Below, one piece after another: positions 23,998-33,920 of a DNA stretch of 64,000 bases; within the stretch, counting starts at the first letter, position 1; each line of letters opens with the position of its first letter. The stretch covers positions 8,060,001-8,124,000 of the forward strand of contig NZ_BAABKV010000001.1 in NCBI RefSeq assembly GCF_039544005.1. The letters run 5' to 3'. The notes under the pieces were generated by a model that was not told the DNA's origin, searched no databases, and saw only the letters and a list, made by a program, of their open reading frames with translations. The position numbers were made by a program, and so were the translations under genes. This DNA is from Kitasatospora paranensis (GTDB lineage Bacteria > Actinomycetota > Actinomycetes > Streptomycetales > Streptomycetaceae).

Positions 23998-24477
23998 ATG
24001 ACTGGAACCCCCGAGCCGATCAGCCCCGACGCACGCCGGGCATTCGAGCAGGAACTCGCCGATCTGCGGGCCGAACGCGACGCGGTCAGGGCGACCCTGC
24101 AGGGTACCGACGCCGATGCGGTCGGTGACCGGGCCGACCAGGCCGACGAACTGCAGCGTGCCGACGACACCGCACGCCTGGACGCGCGGATCGCCGAGAT
24201 CACGGACCGGCTGGACGGGGCCGCCACGGCCCCCGCCCCGAGCCCCGACGTGATCGGGGTGGGCAGCAGCGTCACCGTGCGGTTCGCCGACGGCACGAAG
24301 GAGTCCGTCCGGATCGGAGAGCTCGCCGACGACAGGGACCAGGAACTCGTCACCGCCGACAGCCCGCTCGGTCACGCGCTGCTCGGCCACCGGGCCGGCG
24401 ACTCGGTGAGCTATCGGGCACCCGCCGGTCCGGCGACCGCCACGGTGGTGTCCATCGCCGCACCCGGCGGCACCTGA
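23998..24477 (+). CDS. GreA/GreB-family transcription factor-like protein
   Basis: Of 159 residues, the N-terminal part (about 10-75) is a helical hairpin (ARRAFEQELADLRAERDAVR ... DDTARLDARIAEITDRLDG) with acidic tip residues. The C-terminal part (about 85-155) is the FKBP-like Gre domain: IGVGSSVTVRFADGTKESVR, then ELVTADSPLGHALLGHRAGD. Gre factors bind the RNA polymerase secondary channel and stimulate transcript cleavage. Short divergent versions like this in actinobacteria may instead regulate polymerase. GGGAG precedes the ATG. Confidence 0.85.
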   Translation: MTGTPEPISPDARRAFEQELADLRAERDAVRATLQGTDADAVGDRADQADELQRADDTARLDARIAEITDRLDGAATAPAPSPDVIGVGSSVTVRFADGTKESVRIGELADDRDQELVTADSPLGHALLGHRAGDSVSYRAPAGPATATVVSIAAPGGT

Positions 24478-24548
24478 GCGGATCGGGCCCGCGCCGCGGC
24501 GGCCTACCGCCACGGCGCGGGCCCGGTGTCCGGTGCCCGGCGCCGGCG

Positions 24549-25501
24549 TCAGGCGGGGTCGGCGGACTCGCCGGGGCGGGCGCGGCGGATCATCCGGATG
24601 CCCATGGCCAGCGCGACCGTGAGTGCGACGAGGAGCACGTAACCCGCCACCCAGGTGGTCAGCGTGTGGCGCGTGATGTGCTCGTCCAGCAGGCCGGGGG
24701 TCAGCCAGAGCGCCCCGGCCAGTCCGGCGCCGACGGCGCGGTGCCGGTCGCGGTGTTCGCCTGCGAGGTGACCGAGGAGCACGGCGGCGGCGGCGAACAG
24801 GGGCCAGGACACGTACATGTGCAGGATGGTGCTGCCGGTGAAGTACACCCAGAGGCCGCTCGACTGCGAGGCGATCATCACCGCGGCGAAGGTGACCGCC
24901 ACCGCCGTGGCCTCCCGGCCGGCCCGTGCGGAGCGGTCGAGCAGGGTCGGAGGTGCGAGCAGCACCACCGCGCCGAGGATCGTCCAGAACACCGGCTGGC
25001 CGAAGAGGAACATTGTCGTCATCGGGCCGAACGCCAGCAGGATGCCGAACCCGAGGACGGTGCCGCCCAGGCCCAGTGCACGGGTGAGCCACCAGCGTCC
25101 GACCGCGGCGGCCGCGAGGGCGAGGACCCACGGCACGCTCCCCGCCGCGACGTAGAGCACGTACCCGATCCTGCGGACGGGGTGGGGGCCGTGAATCTGG
25201 CGGACGACCCAGGGCAGTTCGGACTGCAGGCCCCACAGGCAGAACCCGGCCAGCAGGCCGAGGACGACCGGCGCCGCGCCGGCGAGCACGCGCCCGGCCC
25301 GGTCGGTGGGGCCGATCCGCAGGCGCAGCCGCAGTGCGTGGGCGGCGAGGTCGAGGTGTTCGCGGAGCACCGCGGTACGGCTCAGCCCCTCGGTGGCCTC
25401 GGCGAGGGTCGCGGCGATGTCCTCGCTGTGGGCCGCCCGGTAGCGGGCCGGGTGGATCCTGATCGGCCACGGGTCGGCCCCGGGGTGTGCTGCTCGCTCA
25501 T
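24549..25501 (-). CDS. Multi-pass membrane protein, frameshifted as sequenced
   Basis: Downstream of the PadR gene the ATG at 25501 (ATGA overlap with the PadR stop) gives MSEQHTPG and then loses frame. One extra base at the C4/G4 runs 25478-25485 restores ADPWPIRIHPARYRAAHSED, leading to REHLDLAAHALRLRLRIG. About seven hydrophobic helices follow (for example VLAGAAPVVLGLLAGFCLWG and TVAVTFAA-type segments). The intended length is 317 residues. The cytoplasmic N-terminus followed by several membrane helices is common for PadR-coupled proteins of unknown role. The family is not recognised. Confidence 0.65.
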
Positions 25502-25845
25502 GCGCTCGCTCCGTTCGGAAGCAGTCGGGCCCTGCCCAGCCGGCGTTCTGCCTCGGCCACGGCGATCCGCAGTCGCCGGGTCTCCTCGGCGAGCAGATTC
25601 CGGCCCTGGTCGGTGAGGGTGTAGGTGCGGCGCAGCCGCCCGCTCACCACCTCTTCGCTCTCCACCCTGATCAGCTCCTGCTGGAGCAGCCGGTCGAGTG
25701 CGGTGTAGAGGGTGCCGGTGCGCAGCCGCGTGCGGCCCTCGGAGATGGCGAGCACCTCCTGGATGATCGCGTAGCCGTGCCGCGGGGCATCGGCGAGTGC
25801 GGTGAGCACGAGTCTGGTCGGCTCCTGCAGTTGACGGTCTGTCAT
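25498..25845 (-). CDS. PadR-family transcriptional regulator
   Basis: The 115-residue product has the PadR core: LQEPTRLVLTALADAPRHGY, AIIQEVLAISEGRTRLRTGT, LYTALDRLLQQELIRVESEE and GRLRRTYTLTDQGRNLLAEE. It is of normal size for the short PadR type with a final helix for dimerisation. It is coupled by a four-base overlap to the membrane protein downstream, which it probably regulates. Confidence 0.9.
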   Translation of the reverse strand: MTDRQLQEPTRLVLTALADAPRHGYAIIQEVLAISEGRTRLRTGTLYTALDRLLQQELIRVESEEVVSGRLRRTYTLTDQGRNLLAEETRRLRIAVAEAERRLGRARLLPNGASA

Positions 25846-26017
25846 GGCAGCAGCATAGGTCCATGGCCGCCATATGTCGATCCACTACCTATGTGGCCGT
25901 GGGTCCGTGGCCTCCCGGCGCAGCTGGCTTGCGGGGCAGCTGTGGCGGGAATGACGGGTCCGGGTGCCTGTGCGGGGATCGTCCCCGGCCGGGCAACGGG
26001 GATGAACCGGGGGAGAG

Positions 26018-27843
26018 ATGACGAAGCGTGATGTCCGGCGGGGCGCGATACGACGCGGGGCGACGGCGTTGGCCGTCTGGTGGCTGTGGATGCCGTTGGG
26101 TGCCCTGCTGGTGTGGGTGGTCAAGCACGCGGTGTTCGGCGGGTTCGGGCAGCAGGACCAGAGCTATGTCCTGCTGATCGGGCAGGAGTTGTTCCCGCAC
26201 GGCGGTGTGGTGGACGCGACGCCGCTGTTCTGGATCTGGGCCGCGGTGGGGCTGCTCGGCACGGTGTGGGCGGTGGCGTATGTCGCGGAGGACTCCGGTG
26301 CCGGGTCCGGTGGCCTGCGGGTGCGGCTGGCGCTGGCGGTGGCGCTGCTGGCGGTGGCCGGTTCGCTGGTGCGGGCGGGCACCGGGCTGTGGGACGACGA
26401 CAAGGACGCCGGCCGGTACTACGCGACGGCGACGGTGCTGGACGTCCCGGCCGGCGGCACCGGCACGCCGCGGTCGGTGCTGCCGGTGACCGAGCACGCC
26501 CGCAAGGGGACGGCGGCCGCTGCGACCTGGTCGGCACCGCGGACGTACCGGCGTGTGTGAAGACCGAGCCGATGCCGGACTTCGACTTCGAGGCGCGCAC
26601 CGCCTCCTATGCGGCGGCGACCACCGCGCTCACCAACAGCGCCGGCCTCACTTCGGGGGTGCATCTGATGGGGCACAGCCTGCACTACCTGCCCGACGCC
26701 TCGCAGGGCGCCGGGGTGTGGACGGCCGTGCTGGACGGCTCCGGCGAGCAGCCGATGGAGGGCATCGCGGTCTGGGACGGTCGCGCGAACACCGTGGCCA
26801 CCTGCGCGTTCGGCGGCGACCACGCCTTCGGCAGGGCCTTCGCGGGGACGGGCGCCAACAGCCTGCGCAACCTGCTCGCCGAGCGGTTCCCCGGCCTGGT
26901 CTACAGCGACCAGGACATCTGGGGGTACTGCGACGGCCCGGATCCGCGCACCGCGCAGCCGGTGGTGGTGGTCTCGGTGGCGCGGCAGATCGGCTGGATG
27001 CAGCGCACCGTGCTGGAGCCGGCCGGCGTACTGGTGCTGCGCGGCTCGGCCGACGGCCGGCCCGGCCTGACGTACCGGGAGCAGGTGGCTCCGGGCGACC
27101 TGCCGGGCGCGGTGTACCCGGCGTCGGTCGTCCGGGCGCAGATCCACGAGGTGCAGTGGCTGGGCGGGCGCGGCGCGAAGGACGACCGGGGCTTCGGCTA
27201 CGCGCACACCTCGGCAGCGACGAACGCCGGCAACCCGGGGGAGTTCCTGCTGCGTTCGAAGACGGACGGCCACCTCTACTACGTGACCCCGCTGGTGCCG
27301 CGGGAGAGCAGCTCGCAGCTGGTGGTGGCGTTCGCGGTGCTGCAGGCGGACCGGGCCGGCGGTGGCCTCAACGACCTCCACGTGTACGTGCGCGGCGACG
27401 ACAGCCCCTCGGTCAACCTGGACGTCCTCGCCAGCCGGATGGTCTCCTACATGGCCCAGCAGACCTCGATCACCATCAGCGCCGGGCAGGGCGGCGCGCT
27501 GCAGGAGATCGTCCCGTTCGGCCGGGACATGTGGCGCGGCTTCGTCGACTTCAACGGGCAGACCCAGGACTTCATCGACCTGTCGGGCGATGCCACGGTC
27601 AAGCCGAACCTGGTGGCGCTGAGCGGCAGCATCACGGCGCCGGGCGGGCAGCCGAGCCCGGCGCCGACGCCCACCACCTCCGCGACGGCCGCGCCCACGC
27701 CGACCGGGCAGGCACCCGCGCCGGCCGCCGGGTGCGGCGGTGATCCGGCGCAGCTGACGACGGGACAGCTCGCCGCCTGTGTCGCGGAACTGTCCAGGGC
27801 GCTGCAGGGGCGGGTCCAGGAGTCGTCGACCCCTCGGCCGTGA
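26018..27843 (+). CDS. Large membrane-anchored extracytoplasmic protein, frameshifted as sequenced
   Basis: The N-terminal 165 residues include three hydrophobic segments (VWWLWMPLGALLVWVV, PLFWIWAAVGLLGTVWAVAY, LALAVALLAVAGSLV). The frame then ends early at 26560. One extra G in the GGGG run at 26506-26509 continues it as KGDGGRCDLVGTADVPACVK, TEPMPDFDFEARTASYAAAT and a soluble domain of over 350 residues with YVTPLVPRESSSQLVVAF, ending in a Pro/Thr-rich stretch and GCGGDPAQLTTGQLAAC. The intended length is about 608 residues. I do not recognise the fold. A Sec-exported sensor or cell-surface protein is possible. Confidence 0.65.
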
Positions 27844-28148
27844 CCGATCGCGGCGTCCTGCACCAGGACTCGGTGTACCCGGCGGCGGTGGAGGCCGTGC
27901 CGTTCGTCGCGCACGCCGCGGTACACGCCACCCACGGCCGTGCCGACATGCTCGCGTTCCTGGCCGGCGCCGGGGGAAGCGGCGGCCCCGAACCGTCGGG
28001 CGGCTTCGAGGAGGACGGCCGTACGCGGGTCGCCGACGAGGCGCCGACCCGACTCCGGGAGGACGCCCGGCAGATGCTCGCCCGGTCCGACCGGCGGACC
28101 ACGGTGTTTGCAGGACGGACGGGCGGTCATACTGCCAGGCGTGAGTGA
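27840..28148 (+). CDS. Short HEAT-repeat-like protein or fragment
   Basis: The 102-residue frame starts at GTG 27840, overlapping the previous stop (GTGA). It contains VLHQDSVYPAAVEAVPFVAH, which resembles the HQGxxYxAxxxAVPFL motif of streptomycete HEAT-repeat proteins that are usually several times longer. It may be a truncated copy, or a piece of a longer frame broken in the GGGG run near 27807, where adding a base would fuse it in frame to the end of the preceding gene. Low certainty. Confidence 0.4.
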   Translation: MTDRGVLHQDSVYPAAVEAVPFVAHAAVHATHGRADMLAFLAGAGGSGGPEPSGGFEEDGRTRVADEAPTRLREDARQMLARSDRRTTVFAGRTGGHTARRE

Positions 28149-28341
28149 TGATCGCCGCCCGCTGGGCCTGCCCGCGTTCTCCGCGCCCGCCGTCGACCGG
28201 CCCGAAGCCGGCGCCCGCCGTCCCCTTCCGCCGGTCGACCGGGCCCTGTTCATGCCGCCGCCCGCCACTGGGCCGGTCGACCCCGCCCCCGCGCGCCGTC
28301 CGCTCGCCGACGGCGGTCTGATGTTCTCCGGCGGCGACTGA
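28141..28341 (+). CDS. Small Pro/Ala-rich protein of unknown function
   Basis: The 66-residue frame runs from GTG 28141: DDRRPLGLPAFSAPAVDRPE ... ALFMPPPATGPVDPAPARRP, ending LMFSGGD. It is disordered in character. CATACT at 28128-28133 could be a -10 just upstream. It overlaps the previous frame by eight bases. Support is limited to codon usage and position. Confidence 0.35.
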   Translation: MSDDRRPLGLPAFSAPAVDRPEAGARRPLPPVDRALFMPPPATGPVDPAPARRPLADGGLMFSGGD

Positions 28342-28390
28342 GCCCGCCGACCGGGCACAGCAGCGGGAGGGTTGACGGCGAGCCGGTCGA

Positions 28391-30220
28391 TCAGCCCGCC
28401 GTGCCCGCCCGCGCCCGGGCCAGGTTCACGCCGCTGGCGATGATCCCGATGTGGCTGAAGGCCTGCGGGAAGTTGCCCGTGAACGCACCTGTCGTGGGGT
28501 CGATCTGTTCCGACATCAGCCCGAGCGGCCCGGCCCGCTCGCACAGCGACGTGTACAGCTCCTCGGCCTCCTCGATCCGGCCCTGGCCGACCAGGTTGTC
28601 GACCAGCCAGAAGCTGCACAGGACGAAGGCGCCCTCGTCGCCGGCCAGACCGTCGGGCGACCGGTCGTGCAGGTACCGGTAGAGCAGGCCGCCGCCGGCG
28701 GACAGGCGGTCGGCGACGGCCGCCGTCGTCGCGACCATGCGCGGATGGTCCGCCGGGATCACCCGCCGAAGCGGCAGCGCGAGCAGGCTCGCGTCCAGGC
28801 CGCCGCCGCCGTCGAGGTGCTCGCCGAGGGTCTGCGTCGCCTCGTCCCAGGAGCGCTCCAGGATCAGTGCGCGCAGGTCGGCCGCCGACCTCCGCCAGGC
28901 CGCGGTGCGCCCCGGCAGTGCGAGACGCTCGCCGATCGCCGCGGCCCGGTCCAGGGCGACCTGGCACATCGCGGCCGAGTAGGTGAACACCCGGCCCTCG
29001 CTGCGCACCTCCCAGATGCCCTGGTCCGGTCGGCGCCAGGCCTGCTCCGCGATGTCGGCGAGCTCGGCGAGGCGGGACCAGAGCGCGGGTTCGAGCCGGC
29101 CGCCGGCCAGCAGCCACTGGTCGGCGCAGTCCAGGACCTCGCCGTACACGTCGTGCTGGAGCTGGTCGGCCGCGCCGTTGCCCCAGCGCACCGGGGCCGA
29201 GCGCCGGTAGCCCTCCAGTTCCGGGTCCTCGACCTCGTCGGGGACGGGGCGGCCGTCGAGGCCGTACATGATGCGCGGCCGCCCGCTGCGCTCGAAGGCG
29301 TCCAGGACCCAGCCCAGGAAGGCGTCCGCCTCGCCCGTGAAGCCGATCCGGCGCATCGCGAAGACCGCGTAGGCGGCGTCGCGGATCCAGGTGTAGCGGT
29401 AGTCCCAGTTGCGGATGCCGCCTACGGGTGCGGGCAGCGAGGAGGTGGGCGCCGCGACCAGGGAGCCGTTGGCCCAGTCGTCGCAGAGCTTCAGCGTGAT
29501 GGCGGCGCGCCGCACCAGCGGCTCCTGCGGGCCGCCGTAGCGGAAGCCCGTCATCCAGCGGCGCCAGGCGTCGGCGGTGTCGCGCAGCATCGTCCCGGCG
29601 TCGAAGCGGTGGTGGCGGTGGAACCGTCCCCAGGACAGCACCAGGTCCAGGCGGTCGCCCCGGCGGAGCCGGTGGGTGCTGTGCAGGGAGTCGAGCGGCC
29701 GGTCGGCGCGCAGGTGCAGGCGCAGATCGGGCCGCCGGTGCACCTGGATCTCCAGGCCGCTGAGCAGCGGGCGGGCCTCGGCGCCGCCGCGCGGCTCGAT
29801 CTCCACCCGCAGGTCGACGGCGCCGTCCAGGACGATCGCCGAGCGGACGAGTTCCTGCCGGGCGAGCGGCGCGTCGTCGGTGAGGTCGGCGCCCGAGCGC
29901 AGCGCCAGGGCATCGGTCACCCGGACGAGGCCGGTGGGGCCCCGGAGGTCCGTGATCAGCACGCCGGTGTCGGGCTCGTAACGCTGTCGCGCCTCGACGA
30001 GCCCCTGCGGCGCCATCGTGAAGCGCCCGCCCCGGGCGTGGTCGAGCAGGCCGCAGAAGAGCGGCTCGTCGTCGAACCCCGGCAGGCACATCCAGGGGAT
30101 GGAGCCGTCCAGGCCCACCAGGGCCGCGGTCCGGCCGTCGCCGATCAGGCCCAGATCCTCCAGCCGCAGGTAGCCGTCCTGCGGGCGCACCGGCCGGAAC
30201 GGCGGATCGGGATCCAGCAT
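28391..30220 (-). CDS. Glycoside hydrolase family 15 protein (trehalase/glucoamylase type)
   Basis: The 609-residue cytoplasmic protein, without signal peptide, starts MLDPDPPFRPVRPQDGYLRL. An N-terminal beta-sandwich (about 20-250) precedes an (alpha/alpha)6 barrel with GGIRNWDYRYTWIRDAAYAV. Glu in PDQGIWEVRSEGR is the expected general acid. Glu in LMSEQIDPTTGAFTGNFPQA is the expected base. Actinobacterial enzymes of this exact layout include trehalases, so trehalose or a related alpha-glucoside is the likely substrate. GAGG lies 6 nt before the ATG; an upstream in-frame extension looks non-coding. Confidence 0.9.
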   Translation of the reverse strand: MLDPDPPFRPVRPQDGYLRLEDLGLIGDGRTAALVGLDGSIPWMCLPGFDDEPLFCGLLDHARGGRFTMAPQGLVEARQRYEPDTGVLITDLRGPTGLVRVTDALALRSGADLTDDAPLARQELVRSAIVLDGAVDLRVEIEPRGGAEARPLLSGLEIQVHRRPDLRLHLRADRPLDSLHSTHRLRRGDRLDLVLSWGRFHRHHRFDAGTMLRDTADAWRRWMTGFRYGGPQEPLVRRAAITLKLCDDWANGSLVAAPTSSLPAPVGGIRNWDYRYTWIRDAAYAVFAMRRIGFTGEADAFLGWVLDAFERSGRPRIMYGLDGRPVPDEVEDPELEGYRRSAPVRWGNGAADQLQHDVYGEVLDCADQWLLAGGRLEPALWSRLAELADIAEQAWRRPDQGIWEVRSEGRVFTYSAAMCQVALDRAAAIGERLALPGRTAAWRRSAADLRALILERSWDEATQTLGEHLDGGGGLDASLLALPLRRVIPADHPRMVATTAAVADRLSAGGGLLYRYLHDRSPDGLAGDEGAFVLCSFWLVDNLVGQGRIEEAEELYTSLCERAGPLGLMSEQIDPTTGAFTGNFPQAFSHIGIIASGVNLARARAGTAG

Positions 30221-30640
30221 GCCGCCTCGCTTCCACCTGGGCCGGTCGAGCGGCCACCGCTCGCTCGGGGAGCTCACGGGCGGCACCGCCCTGCCGGGCC
30301 GGTCGTGCCGACCCCGGCGTCCTGGCCGCCGTACTGCCCCCATCCTCGGCCGGACGGGTGCTGTCCCGCACCCCGAGGCCCGGGGCCGGGAGCGGGAGCG
30401 GGACGGCCCCGACCGGCGCGGCGGGCACCCCGGGCGACGCGATCGTGTCGGCCGCGGCGTCGTCTGTCGTGTTGCCCGCCGTGTTCGGCCGGTCCGGCGC
30501 CGTGACCTCGGTCGCTTGTCGAGACGAGGCTGTCATGGTTTCATCACGATGCTTCTGGTGGGTGGCCGCCGGCGGCGGGCGCCGGACCTGGGGTGTGCCG
30601 GCGGTTGCACGTGCGGTGGTGTGTTCGGGGGGTGAATGGC
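30221..30640. other. Non-coding spacer between divergent genes
   Basis: About 420 bases separate the GH15 gene (-) and the zinc-ribbon gene (+). It presumably holds their promoters. Open frames exist on both strands but lack ribosome sites and credible composition. I see no repeat or strong hairpin. Confidence 0.4.
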
Positions 30641-31138
30641 GTGTTCGAGAATGCCGACTCGGCCGCGGGCGGCGGGGAGCCGACGCCTGCGGAGCTGCGG
30701 GATCTCCAGGCGCGCGCGGATGCGCTGGCCAGGGACGTCGTCGCGATGCGGGAACGGCTGAGGCAGCAGCCCGGCCTGCCCCGCGGCGTGCTGCCGGGAA
30801 CGGTGGACGACGCGCTCACCCGGGCGGCGCAGCGGATCGGCGACGCCGCGGACAAGCTGGCGCGGGTACGGGCCGCCGAGTGGTCGGGGTCGTGCACGGC
30901 GTGGTGGGGCATCTGTCCGCGCTGCGGGCCGACGCTGCAGACGGAGGACGGCCGCTCGTGGTGCCGGGAGTGCGGCACCCGGTGGGGCTACGACCGCTCC
31001 CACGGCCCGTGCACGGAGCGGGCGACCCACCTCGCGATGGACGCCCAGGGCGGCACCGTCGTCGTCTGCGCCGTGCACGGCCGGCACATGCAGGAGCGCC
31101 TCGACGGCGGGCTCCTCCTGGCGATCCCCACCTCGTAG
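30641..31138 (+). CDS. Coiled-coil/zinc-ribbon protein of unknown function
   Basis: The 165-residue product has a helical N-terminal half (PAELRDLQARADALARDVVA ... DALTRAAQRIGDAADKLARV). A zinc-ribbon-like C-terminal half has GICPRCGPTLQTEDG and WCRECGTRWGYDR, two CxxC knuckles. GTG 30641 is preferred over GTG 30632 because a G6 Shine-Dalgarno-like run lies 8 nt upstream of it. It is possibly a nucleic-acid- or protein-binding factor. The family is not recognised. Confidence 0.7.
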   Translation: MFENADSAAGGGEPTPAELRDLQARADALARDVVAMRERLRQQPGLPRGVLPGTVDDALTRAAQRIGDAADKLARVRAAEWSGSCTAWWGICPRCGPTLQTEDGRSWCRECGTRWGYDRSHGPCTERATHLAMDAQGGTVVVCAVHGRHMQERLDGGLLLAIPTS

Positions 31139-31300
31139 CGCGCCGCCGCCGCCCACTGCGCCGCAGCCGCCCACCCTCGACCGCCCGGACCCGCCCGGGC
31201 TCCTGCCCGCCCGAACGGCTGCCGGGATTCCGGCACGCGTACCGCGCTGCGATGCCACGATGGGAGGACAGCACGTCCGCGGCAATCCGGAGGGACGGCC

Positions 31301-31809
31301 ATGTTCCAGAGTGCCGCGCACCCGGGGCCGGCGGGCGATCGCCTCTGGGGGAGACCCTGCGGGCGTTCGGTCGCCCGGTGGCCGTCCTGGCGCGGCCGAG
31401 GCCCGGGTGGCGCCGTACGGTGGGCCGGGGATCGGCCGACGGTCACCTCCAGCGGCTCGACCTCGCCTACGGGGCGGAGCACACCGTGGGGGTGCAGGTC
31501 ACCACCCAGCGGCGGCTGCCCGAGCACGTCCGGGTGTTCTCGACCCTGGAGCCCGACGCCCTCCTGAGCGAGTTCCTCTTCCAGCACTCCTCGCCCGACG
31601 GACCGGTGTGCCCGCCCTGGGTGCTGACGTCGGGGCCCGGTCACCTCGTCGTGGACGGGACCGGGGTCGAGGCGCAGCGGCTCGCCTACGGCGACCACCT
31701 GGTCTCCCTCGCAGTGGTCGGGGAGGAGACCGTCGCGGTCGTCAGCGCCGCCGCCCTCCACGACGAGGCGGTCCACCTGACCTTCGACACGACCGCCCTC
31801 CAGGCCTGA
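31301..31809 (+). CDS. Uncharacterised protein, frameshifted as sequenced
   Basis: The frame starts MFQSAAHPGPAGDRLWG and continues, after one extra G in the G5 run at 31347-31351, as ETLRAFGRPVAVLARPRPGW, LDLAYGAEHTVGVQVTTQRR and later HLVVDGTGVEAQRLAYGDHL. The intended length is 169 residues. No domain is recognised. The mixed beta pattern and lack of signal peptide suggest a cytosolic protein. AGGGA lies a few bases before the ATG. Confidence 0.55.
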
Positions 31810-31848
31810 GGACGAGCCCAGGTCCGTCGCCGCGCCCCGCGGCGGCCG

Positions 31849-32490
31849 TCACGGTACGAGCAGCAGCACGACCTCCAGGGTGCGGGGGCCGTGGACGCCC
31901 TCGACGCGGTCGAGCTCGATGTCGCTGGTGGCGGAGGGGCCGGAGATCCAGGTCTGCGGCCGGGCCGGGTCGAGCCGCGGCAGTGCCTGCGCGACGGACG
32001 CGACGACCTGGTCGGCGCGGACGACGCAGACGTGGTGGTCGGGCACGAGGGTGAGGACCCGCCGTCCCTGGCCGGGGCCGCTGTCGAGGACGATCGTGCC
32101 GGTCTCCGCGACGGCGAGGGCGCAGCCGGTGACGACGCTGTCCACCTCGTCCAGCCTGTGCGCGGTCAGCGATGCGTCGTCGGGCACCTCTGCGGCCGCT
32201 GCCTGCGCCAGCCAGCCGGCGGGCAGGCCCGCGGGGACGGCCACCGTCCGGCTGCCGCGGTCGGCGAGCAGACGGGCCAGCAGGGCCGGCAGGCCGTCGG
32301 GCGTGGTGCGGTGGACGTGCGCGCGGTAGTCGGTGAGGTGGTCGGCCAGGAGGTCCAGCAACGCGGCCGGTTCGTCGCTCACGTGCGCCGGCCGGTAGGC
32401 GCGCTCGGGGGTGCCGGGCTCCTCGTGGTCGGGGACGTCGGTGAGCGCCGCCCGGATGCGGGCCAGGACGGTGTCGCGGGCGGTGGTCAT
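31849..32490 (-). CDS. lutC: Lactate utilization protein C (LutC/YkgG family)
   Basis: The 213-residue product ends ...SGPSATSDIELDRVEGVHGP followed by RTLEVVLLLV, the LUD-domain signature in which SATSDIE...VxGVHGP is highly conserved. It also contains GCALAVAETGTIVLDSGPGQ. LutC is the third subunit of the LutABC complex that oxidises L-lactate to pyruvate. Its ATG overlaps the lutB stop (ATGA). It is the last gene of the rhamnose/lactate operon on this strand. Confidence 0.93.
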   Translation of the reverse strand: MTTARDTVLARIRAALTDVPDHEEPGTPERAYRPAHVSDEPAALLDLLADHLTDYRAHVHRTTPDGLPALLARLLADRGSRTVAVPAGLPAGWLAQAAAAEVPDDASLTAHRLDEVDSVVTGCALAVAETGTIVLDSGPGQGRRVLTLVPDHHVCVVRADQVVASVAQALPRLDPARPQTWISGPSATSDIELDRVEGVHGPRTLEVVLLLVP

Positions 32491-33920
32491 CGGCTGCCGT
32501 CCTTGCGGTTCTTCTTCCACCAGTCGCGGAAGGGTTCGGGGGCAGGGCGGGCAGGTCGCGGGTGTCCGTCCAGGCCTTCGCCGGCCCCGGGAGGGGAGCC
32601 TCCTCGGGTGCAGGCCGCGGGTCCGGGCGGCGACGCGTTCGGCGGCGCCGAGGGCGGCGGGGTGGTCGAGCAGCCAGGTCGCGGCCTTCATCGCGGCCCG
32701 TTCCGCACGGTGGCCCTCGCCGCCCTCGGCCACCTGTTCCCGCAGGTGGACGAGGACCTCCGGGATGTCGATCGCGACCGGGCAGACCTCGTAGCAGGCG
32801 CCGCAGAGCGTGGACGCGTACGGGAGGGAGGCGTCCACCTCGCTCTGCAGGCCGCGCAGTTGGGGGTGAGGATGGCGCCGATCGGTCCGGGGTACGGGGA
32901 GCCGTAGGCGTGGCCGCCGGCCCGTTCGTAGACGGGGCAGACGTTGAGGCAGGCGGAGCAGCGGATGCAGCGCAGGGCCTGCCGGCCGACCTGGTCGGCG
33001 AGGGTGGCGGTGCGGCCGTTGTCGAGCAGCACGAGGTGGAACTCGGACGGTCCGTCGCCGTCGGTGGTGCCCGTCCACATCGACGTGTACGGGTTCATCC
33101 GCTCCGCGGTGGAGGAGCGGGGCAGGAGCTGGAGGAAGACCTCCAGGTCGCGCCAGGTGGGGATGACCTTCTCGATGCCGACCACCGAGATCAGGGTCTC
33201 GGGCAGGGTCAGGCACATCCGGCCGTTGCCCTCGGACTCGACGACGACCAGGGTGCCGGTCTCGGCGACGAGGAAGTTGGCGCCGGAGACGGCGACCTTC
33301 GCGCGCAGGAACTTCTCCCGCAGGTGGAGCCGCGCCGCCTCGGCGAGGTCGGCGGGCCGGTCGGTGAGCCCGTCGGGGGCGGGGCGGCCCCAGCGGCCCA
33401 TCGCCTCGGTGAAGATGTCCCGGATCTCGCCGCGGTTGCGGTGGATCGCGGGGACGAGGATGTGCGAGGGCAGGTCGTCGCCGAGCTGCACGATCAGTTC
33501 GGCGAGGTCGGTCTCGTAGGCGGTGATGCCCTCGGCGGCAAGGGCCTCGTTCAGGCCGATCTCCTGCGTGGCCATCGACTTGACCTTGACGACCTCGCGC
33601 TCGCCCTTGGCCTTGACCAGGTCGGCGACGATCCGGTTCGCCTCCGCCGCGTCCGCCGCCCAGTGCACCGCTCCGCCGGCGGCCGTCACCGCCTCCTCGG
33701 CCTGCAGCAGGTAGCGGTCCAGGTGCCGGAGCGTGCGGTCCTTGATGTCCCTTCCCGCTGACCGTAGTTCGGCCCAGTCGTCGAGTTCGGCGACGGCCGC
33801 CGCGCGCTTGTCGCGGATGGTGCGGGTGGCGTGGGTGAGGTTGGCGCGCAGCTGAGTGTTCCTGGTGGAGGTCCTGGCGGCCTCGGGGAAGGCGGGCATG
33901 CCGAGGTAGGTGCCGCTCAT
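32487..33920 (-). CDS. lutB: Lactate utilization iron-sulfur protein B, three breaks as sequenced
   Basis: The N-terminal part is MSGTYLGMPAFPEAARTSTR ... AVSGANFLVAETGTLVVVES, then the ferredoxin-type cluster RCIRCSACLNVCPVY. The frame is lost at the G5 run 32862-32866 and resumes LRGLQSEVDASLPYASTLCG with the second cluster CGACYEVCPV. It shifts again at the C4 run 32585-32588 (continuing GPAKAWTDTRDLPALP) and at the G5 run 32538-32542 (ending EPFRDWWKKNRKDGSR). Adding one base at each site gives 478 residues, the normal LutB size. It carries [4Fe-4S] clusters for lactate oxidation. Both ends overlap the lut neighbours by four bases. Confidence 0.88.

Noticed and set aside
27447..30536. Minus-strand frame of over 1000 codons across the GH15 gene
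   Set aside because: It overlaps GH15 in another frame, lacks a ribosome site at its start, and has low-complexity Arg/Pro sequence.
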